From contig ONWR01000002.1 in the NCBI GenBank assembly GCA_900321605.1, forward strand, positions 1 through 64,000: 64,000 bases of DNA, given 5' to 3'. The stretch is from an uncultured Bacteroidales bacterium (GTDB lineage: Bacteria > Bacteroidota > Bacteroidia > Bacteroidales > Paludibacteraceae). The notes beneath the pieces were generated by a model that saw only the letters and a list, made by a program, of their open reading frames with translations, was not told the DNA's origin and searched no databases. Within the stretch, counting starts at the first letter, position 1. Every line of letters begins with the position of its first letter. Made by a program: the position numbers and the translations under genes. Below, piece after piece: positions 7,132 to 15,800 of this stretch.

Positions 7132-8133
7132 TTACATTTTGCTTAATAATTCATCGGTCGGTTGCTCCAGTTTGACAAAGCCGAACCACTTCTTGCCAAG
7201 ATCTTTGAGGCTTGCGCCGATCAAATAAACGGTGTCATCTATACACAAGAATCGGTCATGTGCGCGGTCAAACTGCTTTACCTCAATGGGCGAGTACTGC
7301 GCATTGTGTTTCTCAAAATCAAGCGACAACTGACGTGATATATTCTTTGTGTAAACAACCGCTTCCACGCCTTTGTTCCGCTTATCCAACATGGTCAGCA
7401 CGCTATCATCCACATAGTTGTCGATAAGCACAATGCGTTTCTTTGCCTCACGGATACGCTCGTTGATAAAGGTATAAGCATCAAAAATCTGACCATCATA
7501 GAAAATGCCCTTTTCCGGCTTCTCCGAATTGTCATCCAAGCGACGGAATATCTCCTCGACTTTCTGATCCGTGGCTTCTTGATGAGCCAGCAAACTTAAT
7601 TGTGTCCGTTCCATTACTTCCAAGCGTTGGAACACTTGTGCGTTTGAAGCAAGGAACCGGCGCATGGCAACAAAGGCACGCATGATTTGGATATTCATGC
7701 TTACGGCCTGCGGTGAACGAAGAACACCGCTCAACATAGCGATACCGCTCTCAGTGAAGGCGTATGGCATATATTTTACATGCCGACCACGCATGTCTAT
7801 GCTCGCATTTTGCGATGATAAAACCTCACCTTCAGTTTTTATGCTCGCAATTTGCGATCTTAAAACCTTACCCTCTACAGATGTTATCGAAAATTGCGAT
7901 GAGATTTCTTTCCATTCCTCTTTCGAGAGCTGGAACATAAAATCTTCCGGAAAACGCTCTATATTACGTTTCACCTGCTCGTTCAGACGGAAGGTCTCTA
8001 CTCCATACAAGCGTGCCAAGTCGCGGTCAAGGATCACTTGCTTGCCACGGATGGAAAGGATGAGACTTTCTATTTGCTCAACCGGTTGGATGGCAGCAGT
8101 GTCCACTTTTGCTATTTCGTTTTTCTTTGCCAT
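7132..8133 (-). CDS. ORF6N domain protein with C-terminal PLD-like region
   Basis: A phage-type DNA-binding regulator family found on Bacteroidota mobile elements. I chose the internal ATG at 8133 (MAKKNEIAKV, 333 aa) because the promoter boxes at 8208-8239 lie inside the longer open frame. Residues ~20-75 form the ORF6N domain (IRGKQVILDRDLARLYGVET, FPEDFMFQLSKEEW). Residues 77-118 are three tandem 14-aa repeats of the pattern xxSQxxSIxxxGxx. YMPYAFTESGIAMLSGVL follows. The C-terminal part (GIFYDGQIFDAYTFINERIR.., AHDRFLCIDDTVYLIGASLKDLGKKWFGF) resembles the PLD-like C-terminus common in these proteins. It is likely co-transcribed with the 78-aa gene. Confidence 0.85.
   Translation of the reverse strand: MAKKNEIAKVDTAAIQPVEQIESLILSIRGKQVILDRDLARLYGVETFRLNEQVKRNIERFPEDFMFQLSKEEWKEISSQFSITSVEGKVLRSQIASIKTEGEVLSSQNASIDMRGRHVKYMPYAFTESGIAMLSGVLRSPQAVSMNIQIMRAFVAMRRFLASNAQVFQRLEVMERTQLSLLAHQEATDQKVEEIFRRLDDNSEKPEKGIFYDGQIFDAYTFINERIREAKKRIVLIDNYVDDSVLTMLDKRNKGVEAVVYTKNISRQLSLDFEKHNAQYSPIEVKQFDRAHDRFLCIDDTVYLIGASLKDLGKKWFGFVKLEQPTDELLSKM
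7800..7900 (-). repeat. 42-bp tandem repeat inside the ORF6N gene
   Basis: Two good copies start at 7800 and 7842 (tgctcgca.tttgcgat.. on the + strand), and a third, diverged copy follows from about 7884. The period is 42 bp, equal to 14 codons, so copy number can change without loss of frame. Confidence 0.8.
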
Positions 8134-8207
8134 GTTATTATTAGTATTTTCCAAAATGGAAATAACTGAATTTTGTGCACATTTGACTTCGCACACAAAA
8201 TCCGCTG

Positions 8208-8239
8208 CAAAGGTACGACTTTTTTTGCACATACGCAAA
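8208..8239 (-). promoter_or_regulatory. Promoter of the ORF6N gene
   Basis: The minus strand has TTTG (8239-8236), 20 bp, then TACCTTTG (8215-8208). The predicted start near 8201 rules out the upstream start codons of the long open frame and supports translation from 8133. Confidence 0.8.
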
Positions 8240-8245
8240 TAAATC

Positions 8246-8336
8246 AATTAAAAATTAAAAATTAAAAATTAAAAATCCTTAAAAATGTACGATGTATGAT
8301 GTATGATGTAAGATGTACGATTTATGTACGATGGAT
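8246..8336. repeat. Two interspersed repeat types in the intergenic space
   Basis: 8246-8280 is a run of (aattaaaa)-type units. 8286-8334 is a run of degenerate tgtacgatgta/tgatgta units. Both families recur elsewhere in the window, in spacers and inside genes. Confidence 0.75.
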
Positions 8337-8343
8337 ATAAACA

Positions 8344-8369
8344 GAGAAAGCGCCTGAAAGCGCTTTCTC
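8344..8369 (-). terminator. Hairpin terminator behind the secreted protein gene
   Basis: A perfect 10-bp stem GAGAAAGCGC / GCGCTTTCTC with a 6-nt loop, followed on the minus strand by TGTTTATA. It lies 35 bp after the stop codon at 8404. Confidence 0.65.
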
Positions 8370-8403
8370 TTCCTTTGTACATCTTACATTTGTCCTTCGT
8401 ACA

Positions 8404-11370
8404 TCACTTCACGAGGGTGCCTTGTACGTTGTACAATTGACCGTTGTGGAGGATGTAGAGTTGACCGTCGATGAGGAGCTTCTTGGCTGTTGCACTGTCA
8501 TCATCCGTTTGTACAGACTCGATGCCTTGGAGCTCCGGAGCGATGTAATCCGGATCTTCGTCCCACATACCCTTATGGTCACGAACGGACGAACCGGCTG
8601 TGGAGTAGTTATAGGAGTTACAGAAAGTCTCCATGAACTTACCGACATAGGTATTACCGTCCTCTCCTACGAGACGGAACTGACCGGTGTAGTAGCCGTA
8701 ACGGTAACCGCCTTGTGCAGCCATATCGTCGTCGTAAGCCACGAACTGGAGGCGCACCTCGGCGTCGGTAGCCATGATACAACCGGCTTGCGTGCCGTTG
8801 GTGTTGATATAGCAGCTCTCCAAGTCGATGTTGCCACGGGTGACGTTATAGACACCGGAGATAGCGTTCTCTTGGTCCGTATAGATGAGGAAGGTCGGCA
8901 TCGGCATACCTGTTCCGCCTTCTTCGCCGGTAGCGAACATCACCATCCAGCCGAACTTACCCTCGGGGAACTGATCGGTATATTGATCGAGATAACCGGC
9001 CTCCATACCCCATACGTTCATGACCTCAGCATCCTCGGGGATGTCCGCAGCTTTGGTGGTAAACGCATTTCCTTCGATCGCATTGGAAGCCTCGAAATAG
9101 TTATCGTTCTCGCCGATGTTGAAAGCCTGTACGGTCCACGTCCACGTACCATCTTTCGGCATAGTGGTCATCTTGGTGGTGCCATGAACGGTGAGGGTGG
9201 TATAGTACTCGCCGTTGCAGAAGAGGACGATCTGATAAGCGTCGGCTACGCTCGTTACTTCCCACGAGAAGGTCACGTTATCGCCTCCGGAAACCTCGGC
9301 ATGTACGTTGGTCGGCTCGAAGGTATTGACACCTACGGTGAAGTTCGTAGTGACCTCAGCGCCCATGGGGTTCATATTCTTATCGACAACCTGCACGATA
9401 GCGGTATAGGACTTGCCCTCGATGACATTAACGGTCAGCGGGCTTGCCGGACGGTCTTTGGTAGAGAAGTTATCGTAAGCTACGGTCTCCCCGCTCCAAA
9501 CGCGTACATAGAGTCGTTCGCCTTGACCGAACTCGGGTGCATCCCATGTGAGGGTAGCGGTAGCATGGTCATCAGCAACGGTTGCCAGCAGGTTCTCCAC
9601 CTTCTTCTCCACGAGGGTGAAGGGGATAGTCGCCAAGACAGCGCCTTTGGAGTAACCGGAGTCGGTCTGGTTGAGTTCGAGCACCTGTACTTGGTAGGTA
9701 CCGGGTTTGAGTGCCAAGAGGGAGGTGGTAGCTGTACCGAGGTTGATGACGCTGCTGCTCCATGCGTCACCACGCTGCTGACCTGCTTCGTCGGCATTGA
9801 GGATCCACTTGGTGGAGCAGTAGTAATGGTTCTCATAGTCGTCATCATCGGAGAAGCCTACGCCGTCCTGATAAGCGAAACGGTCGCACTCCTCGGTGGT
9901 ACAAGCGATACCTGCGATGAGGGTACCGGTAGCGTCTGCCAAACCGATAGCGAACGCAGAGGTGTTATAAGAATACCATGCGAACGAAGCCTCACAGTAA
10001 CTGAGTGCCCAGATACCTGCATCGGGGATGTCTTCCTCAGAGGGATCGACCTCACCGGAGTGACCGATCTGAGCCACTACGAAGTTATCCATCGAGAGGG
10101 AGCAGTAGTCGCTGGTACCGCCTGCAAAACGGAAGGCTACGTACTTAGCGGTCGAAGGCAGGTCAGCCAAAGAAACGACAGCATGTGTGTAGGTGAGCGA
10201 ACGATCGAGGGTCTGCAAGGAGACGAAGGTCGAAGCTTTGCCCGGATTCGTCATATAACCTACTTCGAGCATACCGCACATCTCGGTAGTGAGGCTGGTC
10301 TTGTAGTCAAAAGCGACCTCAAGGGTGTTGAGCGGCTCAGTGAAGGTCGGCATAGCGAATACCTGTGCACTGCTCGGTCCGCCGCCGATAGCCTGCAGGT
10401 GTGCTTGTCCGTTGACGGTAGAAGCGGTGCCTTCTTCGTCATAGGTCTTGTCTTTGACGACGCTGATCGTACCGGAGGTTACTGTCCAGCAGTCGGGAGC
10501 AGTTACGTCAAAACCGGAACCGGTCTGGTCACGGGTGAAGGTCTCGAGCCAAGGGATGTTAAACGCCTCGCAAGGGGTCTTGAAAGCCGTTTTGGGAGCC
10601 AAGCTCTGAGCATCCTCGGAGCAGTAGGAACGAACATAGAACTCATAGTCGGTCTCCTCGTAGAGTCCGGTCAGGGTGACGGTCTTTGCGGAGATGAGTG
10701 TAGAGGCTGTCCAATCGAGCTCTTCGCCTTTCTCCACCAAGAGGTACTGATACTGGGTAGCGTCGCCTTGCCAAGAGAAAGTGACCTCATGGGCATCGAG
10801 GTTAGAGAGAACGATAGAAGAGGGGTTCTCGCAAGCCGAACTGCCGCGGAGCGACACACCGCCGATATTATCAAGGAAGATACCATCGGTAGAGCCTGCT
10901 TGGTGGAAACCGATATAGATCGAGCTGCCTACATACTGGGACAGATCGACGGTATAGGTTCTCCACTCCGATTTCCAGAGCTGATGCGCTGCATCGCCCT
11001 TCGACTTAGAGGTGTAATAGGTGTCCAAAAGCTCAAACGAGCTGGCATCGGTACCGCCGAGCGAGATCTCGATACGGAGTTCGCCGGACGAAGCATAATC
11101 GCCGATACAAGCTTGAAAGGTCAGACTCTCTCCAGCAGCGGGTTTGAGTTGCGGGGTGATGAGCCAGCTCTCCGTGCCCGTTACTTCCTGAATCTTGGCG
11201 CAGTTCTGCTGGAACTTAGCGGCTTTCTTCCATCCATATCCGGCATAGCCGTCAATGGTCGTCCATCCTTCGGGCGGGAAAGTCTCGCCCTCAAAACCTT
11301 CATTCAGCGTCTGTGCGCTGAGACTCGTACAGAACAAGGCTGCGACGAGGTAAGAAAAGATCTTTTTCAT
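8404..11370 (-). CDS. Large secreted multidomain surface protein (choice-of-anchor J, Fn3)
   Basis: A 988-aa exported protein. A clear signal peptide (MKKIFSYLVAALFCTSLSAQ) is followed by a choice-of-anchor J type jelly-roll at ~22-180 (LNEGFEGETFPPEGWTTID.. SWLITPQL.. DGIFLDNIG), the domain also seen in cleaved adhesins. An Fn3-like segment follows (~185-265, ending YVRSYCS), then a second jelly-roll region (~270-435) and further Ig/Fn3-like segments (~585-760). The C-terminus (KKLLIDGQLYILHNGQLYNVQGTLVK) has the look of a short Bacteroidota sorting or anchor tail. The function is probably adhesion or polymer binding at the cell surface. It is a single-gene unit with its own promoter and terminator. 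The long reverse-strand open frame over it is a codon-bias shadow. Confidence 0.85.
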   Translation of the reverse strand: MKKIFSYLVAALFCTSLSAQTLNEGFEGETFPPEGWTTIDGYAGYGWKKAAKFQQNCAKIQEVTGTESWLITPQLKPAAGESLTFQACIGDYASSGELRIEISLGGTDASSFELLDTYYTSKSKGDAAHQLWKSEWRTYTVDLSQYVGSSIYIGFHQAGSTDGIFLDNIGGVSLRGSSACENPSSIVLSNLDAHEVTFSWQGDATQYQYLLVEKGEELDWTASTLISAKTVTLTGLYEETDYEFYVRSYCSEDAQSLAPKTAFKTPCEAFNIPWLETFTRDQTGSGFDVTAPDCWTVTSGTISVVKDKTYDEEGTASTVNGQAHLQAIGGGPSSAQVFAMPTFTEPLNTLEVAFDYKTSLTTEMCGMLEVGYMTNPGKASTFVSLQTLDRSLTYTHAVVSLADLPSTAKYVAFRFAGGTSDYCSLSMDNFVVAQIGHSGEVDPSEEDIPDAGIWALSYCEASFAWYSYNTSAFAIGLADATGTLIAGIACTTEECDRFAYQDGVGFSDDDDYENHYYCSTKWILNADEAGQQRGDAWSSSVINLGTATTSLLALKPGTYQVQVLELNQTDSGYSKGAVLATIPFTLVEKKVENLLATVADDHATATLTWDAPEFGQGERLYVRVWSGETVAYDNFSTKDRPASPLTVNVIEGKSYTAIVQVVDKNMNPMGAEVTTNFTVGVNTFEPTNVHAEVSGGDNVTFSWEVTSVADAYQIVLFCNGEYYTTLTVHGTTKMTTMPKDGTWTWTVQAFNIGENDNYFEASNAIEGNAFTTKAADIPEDAEVMNVWGMEAGYLDQYTDQFPEGKFGWMVMFATGEEGGTGMPMPTFLIYTDQENAISGVYNVTRGNIDLESCYINTNGTQAGCIMATDAEVRLQFVAYDDDMAAQGGYRYGYYTGQFRLVGEDGNTYVGKFMETFCNSYNYSTAGSSVRDHKGMWDEDPDYIAPELQGIESVQTDDDSATAKKLLIDGQLYILHNGQLYNVQGTLVK

Positions 11371-11445
11371 TATTAATTGTTTTTAAATTAATTCAATATA
11401 CATATTGTTTTTGATGTTTTTCTTTCTAAAAACAATTTGGGGCTG

Positions 11446-11477
11446 CAAAATTACGCATTTTTATCGACATACGCAAA
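11446..11477 (-). promoter_or_regulatory. Promoter of the secreted protein gene
   Basis: Minus strand TTTG (11477-11474), 20 bp, TAATTTTG (11453-11446). It gives a ~70-nt leader before the ATG at 11370. Confidence 0.85.
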
Positions 11478-11571
11478 TTTGAACACGAAATTATTTATTT
11501 TTCAGAACTATGAAACATTTATTAGGAGAAAAGACGAAAGGTGAAAGGTGAAAAGGGAAAGGAGGAAGGAG

Positions 11572-11608
11572 CAAAAAAAAGGGTGTGCCAATAGATTTGA
11601 CACACCCT
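11572..11608 (-). terminator. Intrinsic terminator
   Basis: The minus strand reads AGGGTGTGTCAA, a short loop, then TTGGCACACCCT and a run of T (opposite the A-run at 11574-11580). It lies 24 bp after the stop of the 11633-12409 gene. Confidence 0.85.
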
Positions 11609-11632
11609 AAAGTGATTTGATTTACTAAACAA

Positions 11633-12409
11633 TTAGAACTTCATCGCTATACCGACACCATTCTGGGAAGTTTGGATGCCAAACTCCAGTGCGGTCTGAC
11701 GAGCACAAGTCTCATTGTAAAGCTCATGGGAGTTGTTGCGCTTAATGGTACCTACTACGATACACGGAATAGAAGCCACGAAGAGACCCGAACCAGCACC
11801 TAAGAGGATAGCACCCGGGACACACATACCCAAGAACAAAGACTCATCCTCAAAACGGGAAGAGCTACCATATTTTGAATAGGTAGTCTTAGGTCCACCT
11901 AAACCATAGCCAACACCGTAGAGCACAGAACCTACGCCCATGAAGGTTAGACCGCTGGCGAAGAGGCCCCAGCCTGACTTTCTGAGTTTTTTACCTTTCA
12001 TATACTGCTCGTAAGCCTGTGTGCAGTTCTGTTGAACGAAAGCAATATACTGATCCTCGGTCATACGCACATCACCCATGATATACGTATCATCATCACG
12101 CACGATAGGCGTACCGGTAGCTTGCGGAGTACCATAAGCGGGAGCGTAAGCAGGAGCAGCACCATACACCGGAGCAGCCTGACGAGGTTGTTGGTCAAAG
12201 ACCTTTACCGTACCGTTCTGATAGATGATGGTGTTGATCTCACCGGTAGTGAGAACGAAAGTAGGACCTTCCAGATTGTTAAACTCTTTGTACTTGATTT
12301 CGGAAGAGGAGACCTCCAGAATCTTAGCTTCTACACGCTTTGCGTCACGGGTAATGATGACATCCTGTGCATACGCGCTAAACGCAGCAACAGCGGCTAC
12401 AGCCAACAA
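11633..12409 (-). CDS. Envelope protein with signal peptide; start region out of frame by one base
   Basis: A Bacteroidota envelope protein of unknown function. The N-terminal module DVIITRDAKRVEAKILEVSSSEIKYKEFNNLEGPTFVLTTGEIN is the common 'xAKIxEVxxxEIKYKxFxNxxGP' type. Then come a Pro/Ala/Tyr-rich linker, a hydrophobic membrane region (GWGLFASGLTFMGVGSVLYG, and a second ~185-220) and the end NGVGIAMKF. It is a paralogue of 34552-35073. The listed start is a TTG inside the signal peptide. The obvious ATG at 12423-12421 is followed by A6 and reads MKKYSCWL-stop; one more A would give MKKIFLLAVAAVAAFSAYAQ. I therefore suspect an indel or base-calling error. Confidence 0.75.
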   Translation of the reverse strand: MLAVAAVAAFSAYAQDVIITRDAKRVEAKILEVSSSEIKYKEFNNLEGPTFVLTTGEINTIIYQNGTVKVFDQQPRQAAPVYGAAPAYAPAYGTPQATGTPIVRDDDTYIMGDVRMTEDQYIAFVQQNCTQAYEQYMKGKKLRKSGWGLFASGLTFMGVGSVLYGVGYGLGGPKTTYSKYGSSSRFEDESLFLGMCVPGAILLGAGSGLFVASIPCIVVGTIKRNNSHELYNETCARQTALEFGIQTSQNGVGIAMKF

Positions 12410-12503
12410 GAATATTTTTTCATGCTTTATTGTGCGGCCGTTATATCCCGTCGCCGCCTCGGGTCAAAATGAATAAAAAGAGATTGTTTTACGTTTGCGG
12501 CTG

Positions 12504-12535
12504 CAAAATTACTACATTTTTTTGATACTACCAAA
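12504..12535 (-). promoter_or_regulatory. Promoter of the 11633-12409 gene
   Basis: Minus strand TTTG (12535-12532), 20 bp, TAATTTTG (12511-12504). Confidence 0.85.
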
Positions 12536-12647
12536 TATTTTTGCACTTTTTTATCAAAAAACTTATAATTTTGTAGTAATTTCGGCACGCCCCGCAAGCG
12601 GGTTCCCTCCGAATGTACGTTCGCGTCCTGCGGTGCATATGCAAAAG

Positions 12648-12774
12648 CGGGTATTTTTCGTCCTGCCTAACGGCTTTTGGATTAAATGTGCCTATAGGTC
12701 ATTTTATGCAAGCATAAAGCCCCATATGCCCATTTAATCCATAAAATAATATTTTATTGGACGAAAAATACCCG
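12648..12774. repeat. 127-bp imperfect inverted repeat (hairpin or MITE-like element)
   Basis: Outer arms CGGGTATTTTTCGTCC (12648-12663) and GGACGAAAAATACCCG (12759-12774) are perfectly complementary. Inner arms GGATTAAATG (12679-12688) and CATTTAATCC (12731-12740) also pair, and the centre folds around TTATGC-AA-GCATAA. It ends 4 bp before the -33 box of tamB. No open frame is inside. Confidence 0.8.
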
Positions 12775-12778
12775 AAAA

Positions 12779-12810
12779 TTTGCATATATGCAATTTTTGT
12801 AGTAATTTTG
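12779..12810 (+). promoter_or_regulatory. tamB promoter
   Basis: TTTG (12779-12782), 20 bp, TAATTTTG (12803-12810). The start site would be ~12817, only ~10 nt before the TTG start codon, so the leader is very short. Confidence 0.85.
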
Positions 12811-12826
12811 CAGACTTTTTAGGAAA

Positions 12827-15800
12827 TTGAAACGGATATTATACATATTAACGGTGTTGGTGGTCGGTATACTGTTAGTGGGCAGTATGCTGTTAGCGGC
12901 GTTAGCGAGCGATGAGGTGGAGACGGCTGCGGTGAATCTCGTGACAAGCGAGATCTCGCGGGCCATGGGTACCAACGCGTCCGTGGGAGCGGTGGAATAC
13001 CGTTTTCCTGCGCGCGTAGCCGTGCGAGACGTCTATATAGAGGATCTGCAAGGCGACACGCTGCTCTATGCCGGAGAGTTATATGTCCATTTCAGCCCGA
13101 TACGGTTAGTTAGGAACGAGATTATTTTTCGTCATGTGCGCGTGCGTGACGTGTATGCGAATATATACAGTTTGCCGGACAGCACATGGAACTACAGCTT
13201 CCTTTTGCCGCTTTTGAAGAGCGACCCAAAGAAAGAGGACAAGGAGATGTCGGGTTTGCTGAGCGTGCGGGATGTGCGGTTAGAGAACATCCGTTTGCGG
13301 TACGAGGACTACCGCGCGCAGTTGACTCATGCTTCGATGGATCTGAATCATCTGACGAGTGAAGAGTTGGACGCACAGATCACGGATCTTACGATGGACG
13401 TGACAAACGGCGAGACGCTAAGCGTGGAGTCGATGAAAGCGCACGTGATTCTTAACGACACAATGTTGGCGTTCCCTACTCTTTCCGCCCGTTTGCCGAG
13501 GTCGAAATTAGACATCAGCGGGATGGAAGTTCGTTTTCCGGCAGGGGACACGCTCTATCTGTCGAAGTCGGCTCAGGATATTCATTTCGGTTTGATTTTT
13601 CACGAGGCGGAGTTGGTGCCAGCGGATGTAGCGCTGTTGGTGCCGGGTCTGAAGAGGGTGAACCGTGCTGTGACGCTGAACGGTACGTTTGGCGGTACGC
13701 TGGATTCGCTCTATCTGCAAGACATAGCGGTTCGGTATAACGGCAAGACAGTGCTCGAAGGAAACGTGAGTGCGGTCGGTTTGCCGGATCTGAATAACCC
13801 GTATCTGCGGGCAGACTTGCAGAACTTCCAGACGAGTGCGCCTCAGATGCAGGATTTCCTGTCGCAGCTGAGGGGTCAGCCGATCCGTCTGCCGAAAGAG
13901 TTACACCGTTTGGGCACGATCCGGTATCGCGGTTTGGCGGAAGGTCATCTGCAAGATCTGACGCTGCACGGTGCATTCCGTACGGCTTTGGGAACGATCA
14001 CTACGGACGGTACTTTTCAAGCCGACTCGGCTTTCGAGAAGATGCAATACCAAGCCCGTGTGGTGGGTCGCCGGTTCCGTTTAGGACGTATGATCGGTCA
14101 AGAGAAACTGAGTTCCGTGACGCTTGATTTCCGTTCGGGCGGAACGATCAAGAAGGGCGAGGTGCGCGGCGAGATCAACGCCAAAGTGCGTGAGTTGACG
14201 TACAACGGCTACACGTATAACGACCTGCGGATCAACGGCAAATACGAGCCTAAGCGCTATGAAGGTGAGTTTCATATCAACGACCCGTTGCTGATGTTAG
14301 CTTTTGACGGTGTGGTGGATCTGCATGAGATCAACCCCGAGGTCAATTTCAACCTGCGGTGCGATCATTTTGATGCGAAGCCTTTGGGTATCGCGGCGCT
14401 TAAAGGTGGTCTGAAGACGCGGTTTAACCTTGCGGTTGATATGAACGGTTCCGAGACCGACCGGATCAGCGGATACATGGTACTCGATTCGCTTTTTGTG
14501 GCAACGAGTCAGGATTCGATCCTCATGAAACAGCTGACGCTGATGGCTTCCGGCGAGACGGGACACTATAAGTCGTTCACGCTTCGGTCGGATTATCTGA
14601 TGGCGCAAGCGGACGGTATTTTCCGATACAAAGACATCCCAACGGCTGTTCAGTCGATGATGCATCATTACCTGCCTTCGGCTGTAGCGGCTCCGAAGGG
14701 AGAGTGGTTGCCCGTGTCACTCTCGATGCGTGCGGACGGTCAGCGTCTGCGTGACATCCAACGTCTGTACACGGCTCCTATCACGCTGAGCGATCATCCG
14801 ACGCTGACCTTGGATGCGCGGATTGAGGAAGGCGAAGAGCCGTCGTTGGAGATGCGGTTCTTTGCACCCGGAGTGAGGGCAGGCAGTACGCCGGTACACG
14901 ATATTACGATGACACTCAACACGATAGACACCCTCCGTCATAAGGGCGGTCAGGGTTCGGGTCTGGCTTTCTCTGTTTCTGCCGAAGCGATGCAGATGCA
15001 GACCGTGCTCTCGTGCTTGGCGTACCATGACACGCTGCTGACGCATCTGACACTTAGACAGCAGTCCGACGTGGATGAGATGTTACCGGAAGGATGGAGA
15101 GAGTTGACGCCTCGTCAGTTACAGCGTGCGTTGAGCGACGGACTGAGTAACAGAGAGCGTAACAAAGTGTTGGTTGCGGCACAGCGAGCCGGTAACTACG
15201 GCGGCGATCTGCGATGCGTGACGCATTTTGCGCGGTACGCGGATCAGCCGTTGATAGATGTACATTTTATGCCAAGCATGTTATTGCTGCGCGACTCGGT
15301 GTATAGCCTGTCGGACAGCCGTCTGACGTGGTGTGCGGCAGACACAACGATACAAGTGGAGCATTTTGCTTTTGAGGGCGGCGGACAGCATCTCAGGGCG
15401 CATGGTATTGCGTCCCGTCATGCCAAAGACACCCTCGAAGTGGACTTGCAGAAGATCAATGCAGGGTACGTCGTACCGTTCCTGCTGCCGGTTCAGACGA
15501 TTATGTTCCAAGGTCTGCTAACGGGTAAAGCGCAAGTGACCAACACCTTGAAAAAGCCAAATATAGAGACGACGATTCATGTGGATTCGATGGGTCTGAA
15601 CGGCTGTTGGTTCGGCGATGCGGAAGTGGATCTGCATATAGACGACTCGCTGCATTTCCATGCTGATGTGGCGCGGAATGAGAAGAAATTAGTGGACTTG
15701 GACGGCAAGGCATTGTTTGACGGAACAGGCACATGGAACTTAGATATGCAAGCCGATGGTGTGCCGCTGGATTTTGTGAACCACTGGACGTCCACCGTGC

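Noticed and set aside
8134..8247. Upstream start codon of the ORF6N gene (371-aa version)
   Set aside because: The promoter boxes at 8208-8239 lie inside this extension, so it cannot be translated from that transcript.
8422..11376. A 984-codon plus-strand open frame opposite the secreted protein gene
   Set aside because: It mirrors the minus-strand gene codon for codon, has no domain, and the minus-strand gene has a signal peptide, promoter and terminator.
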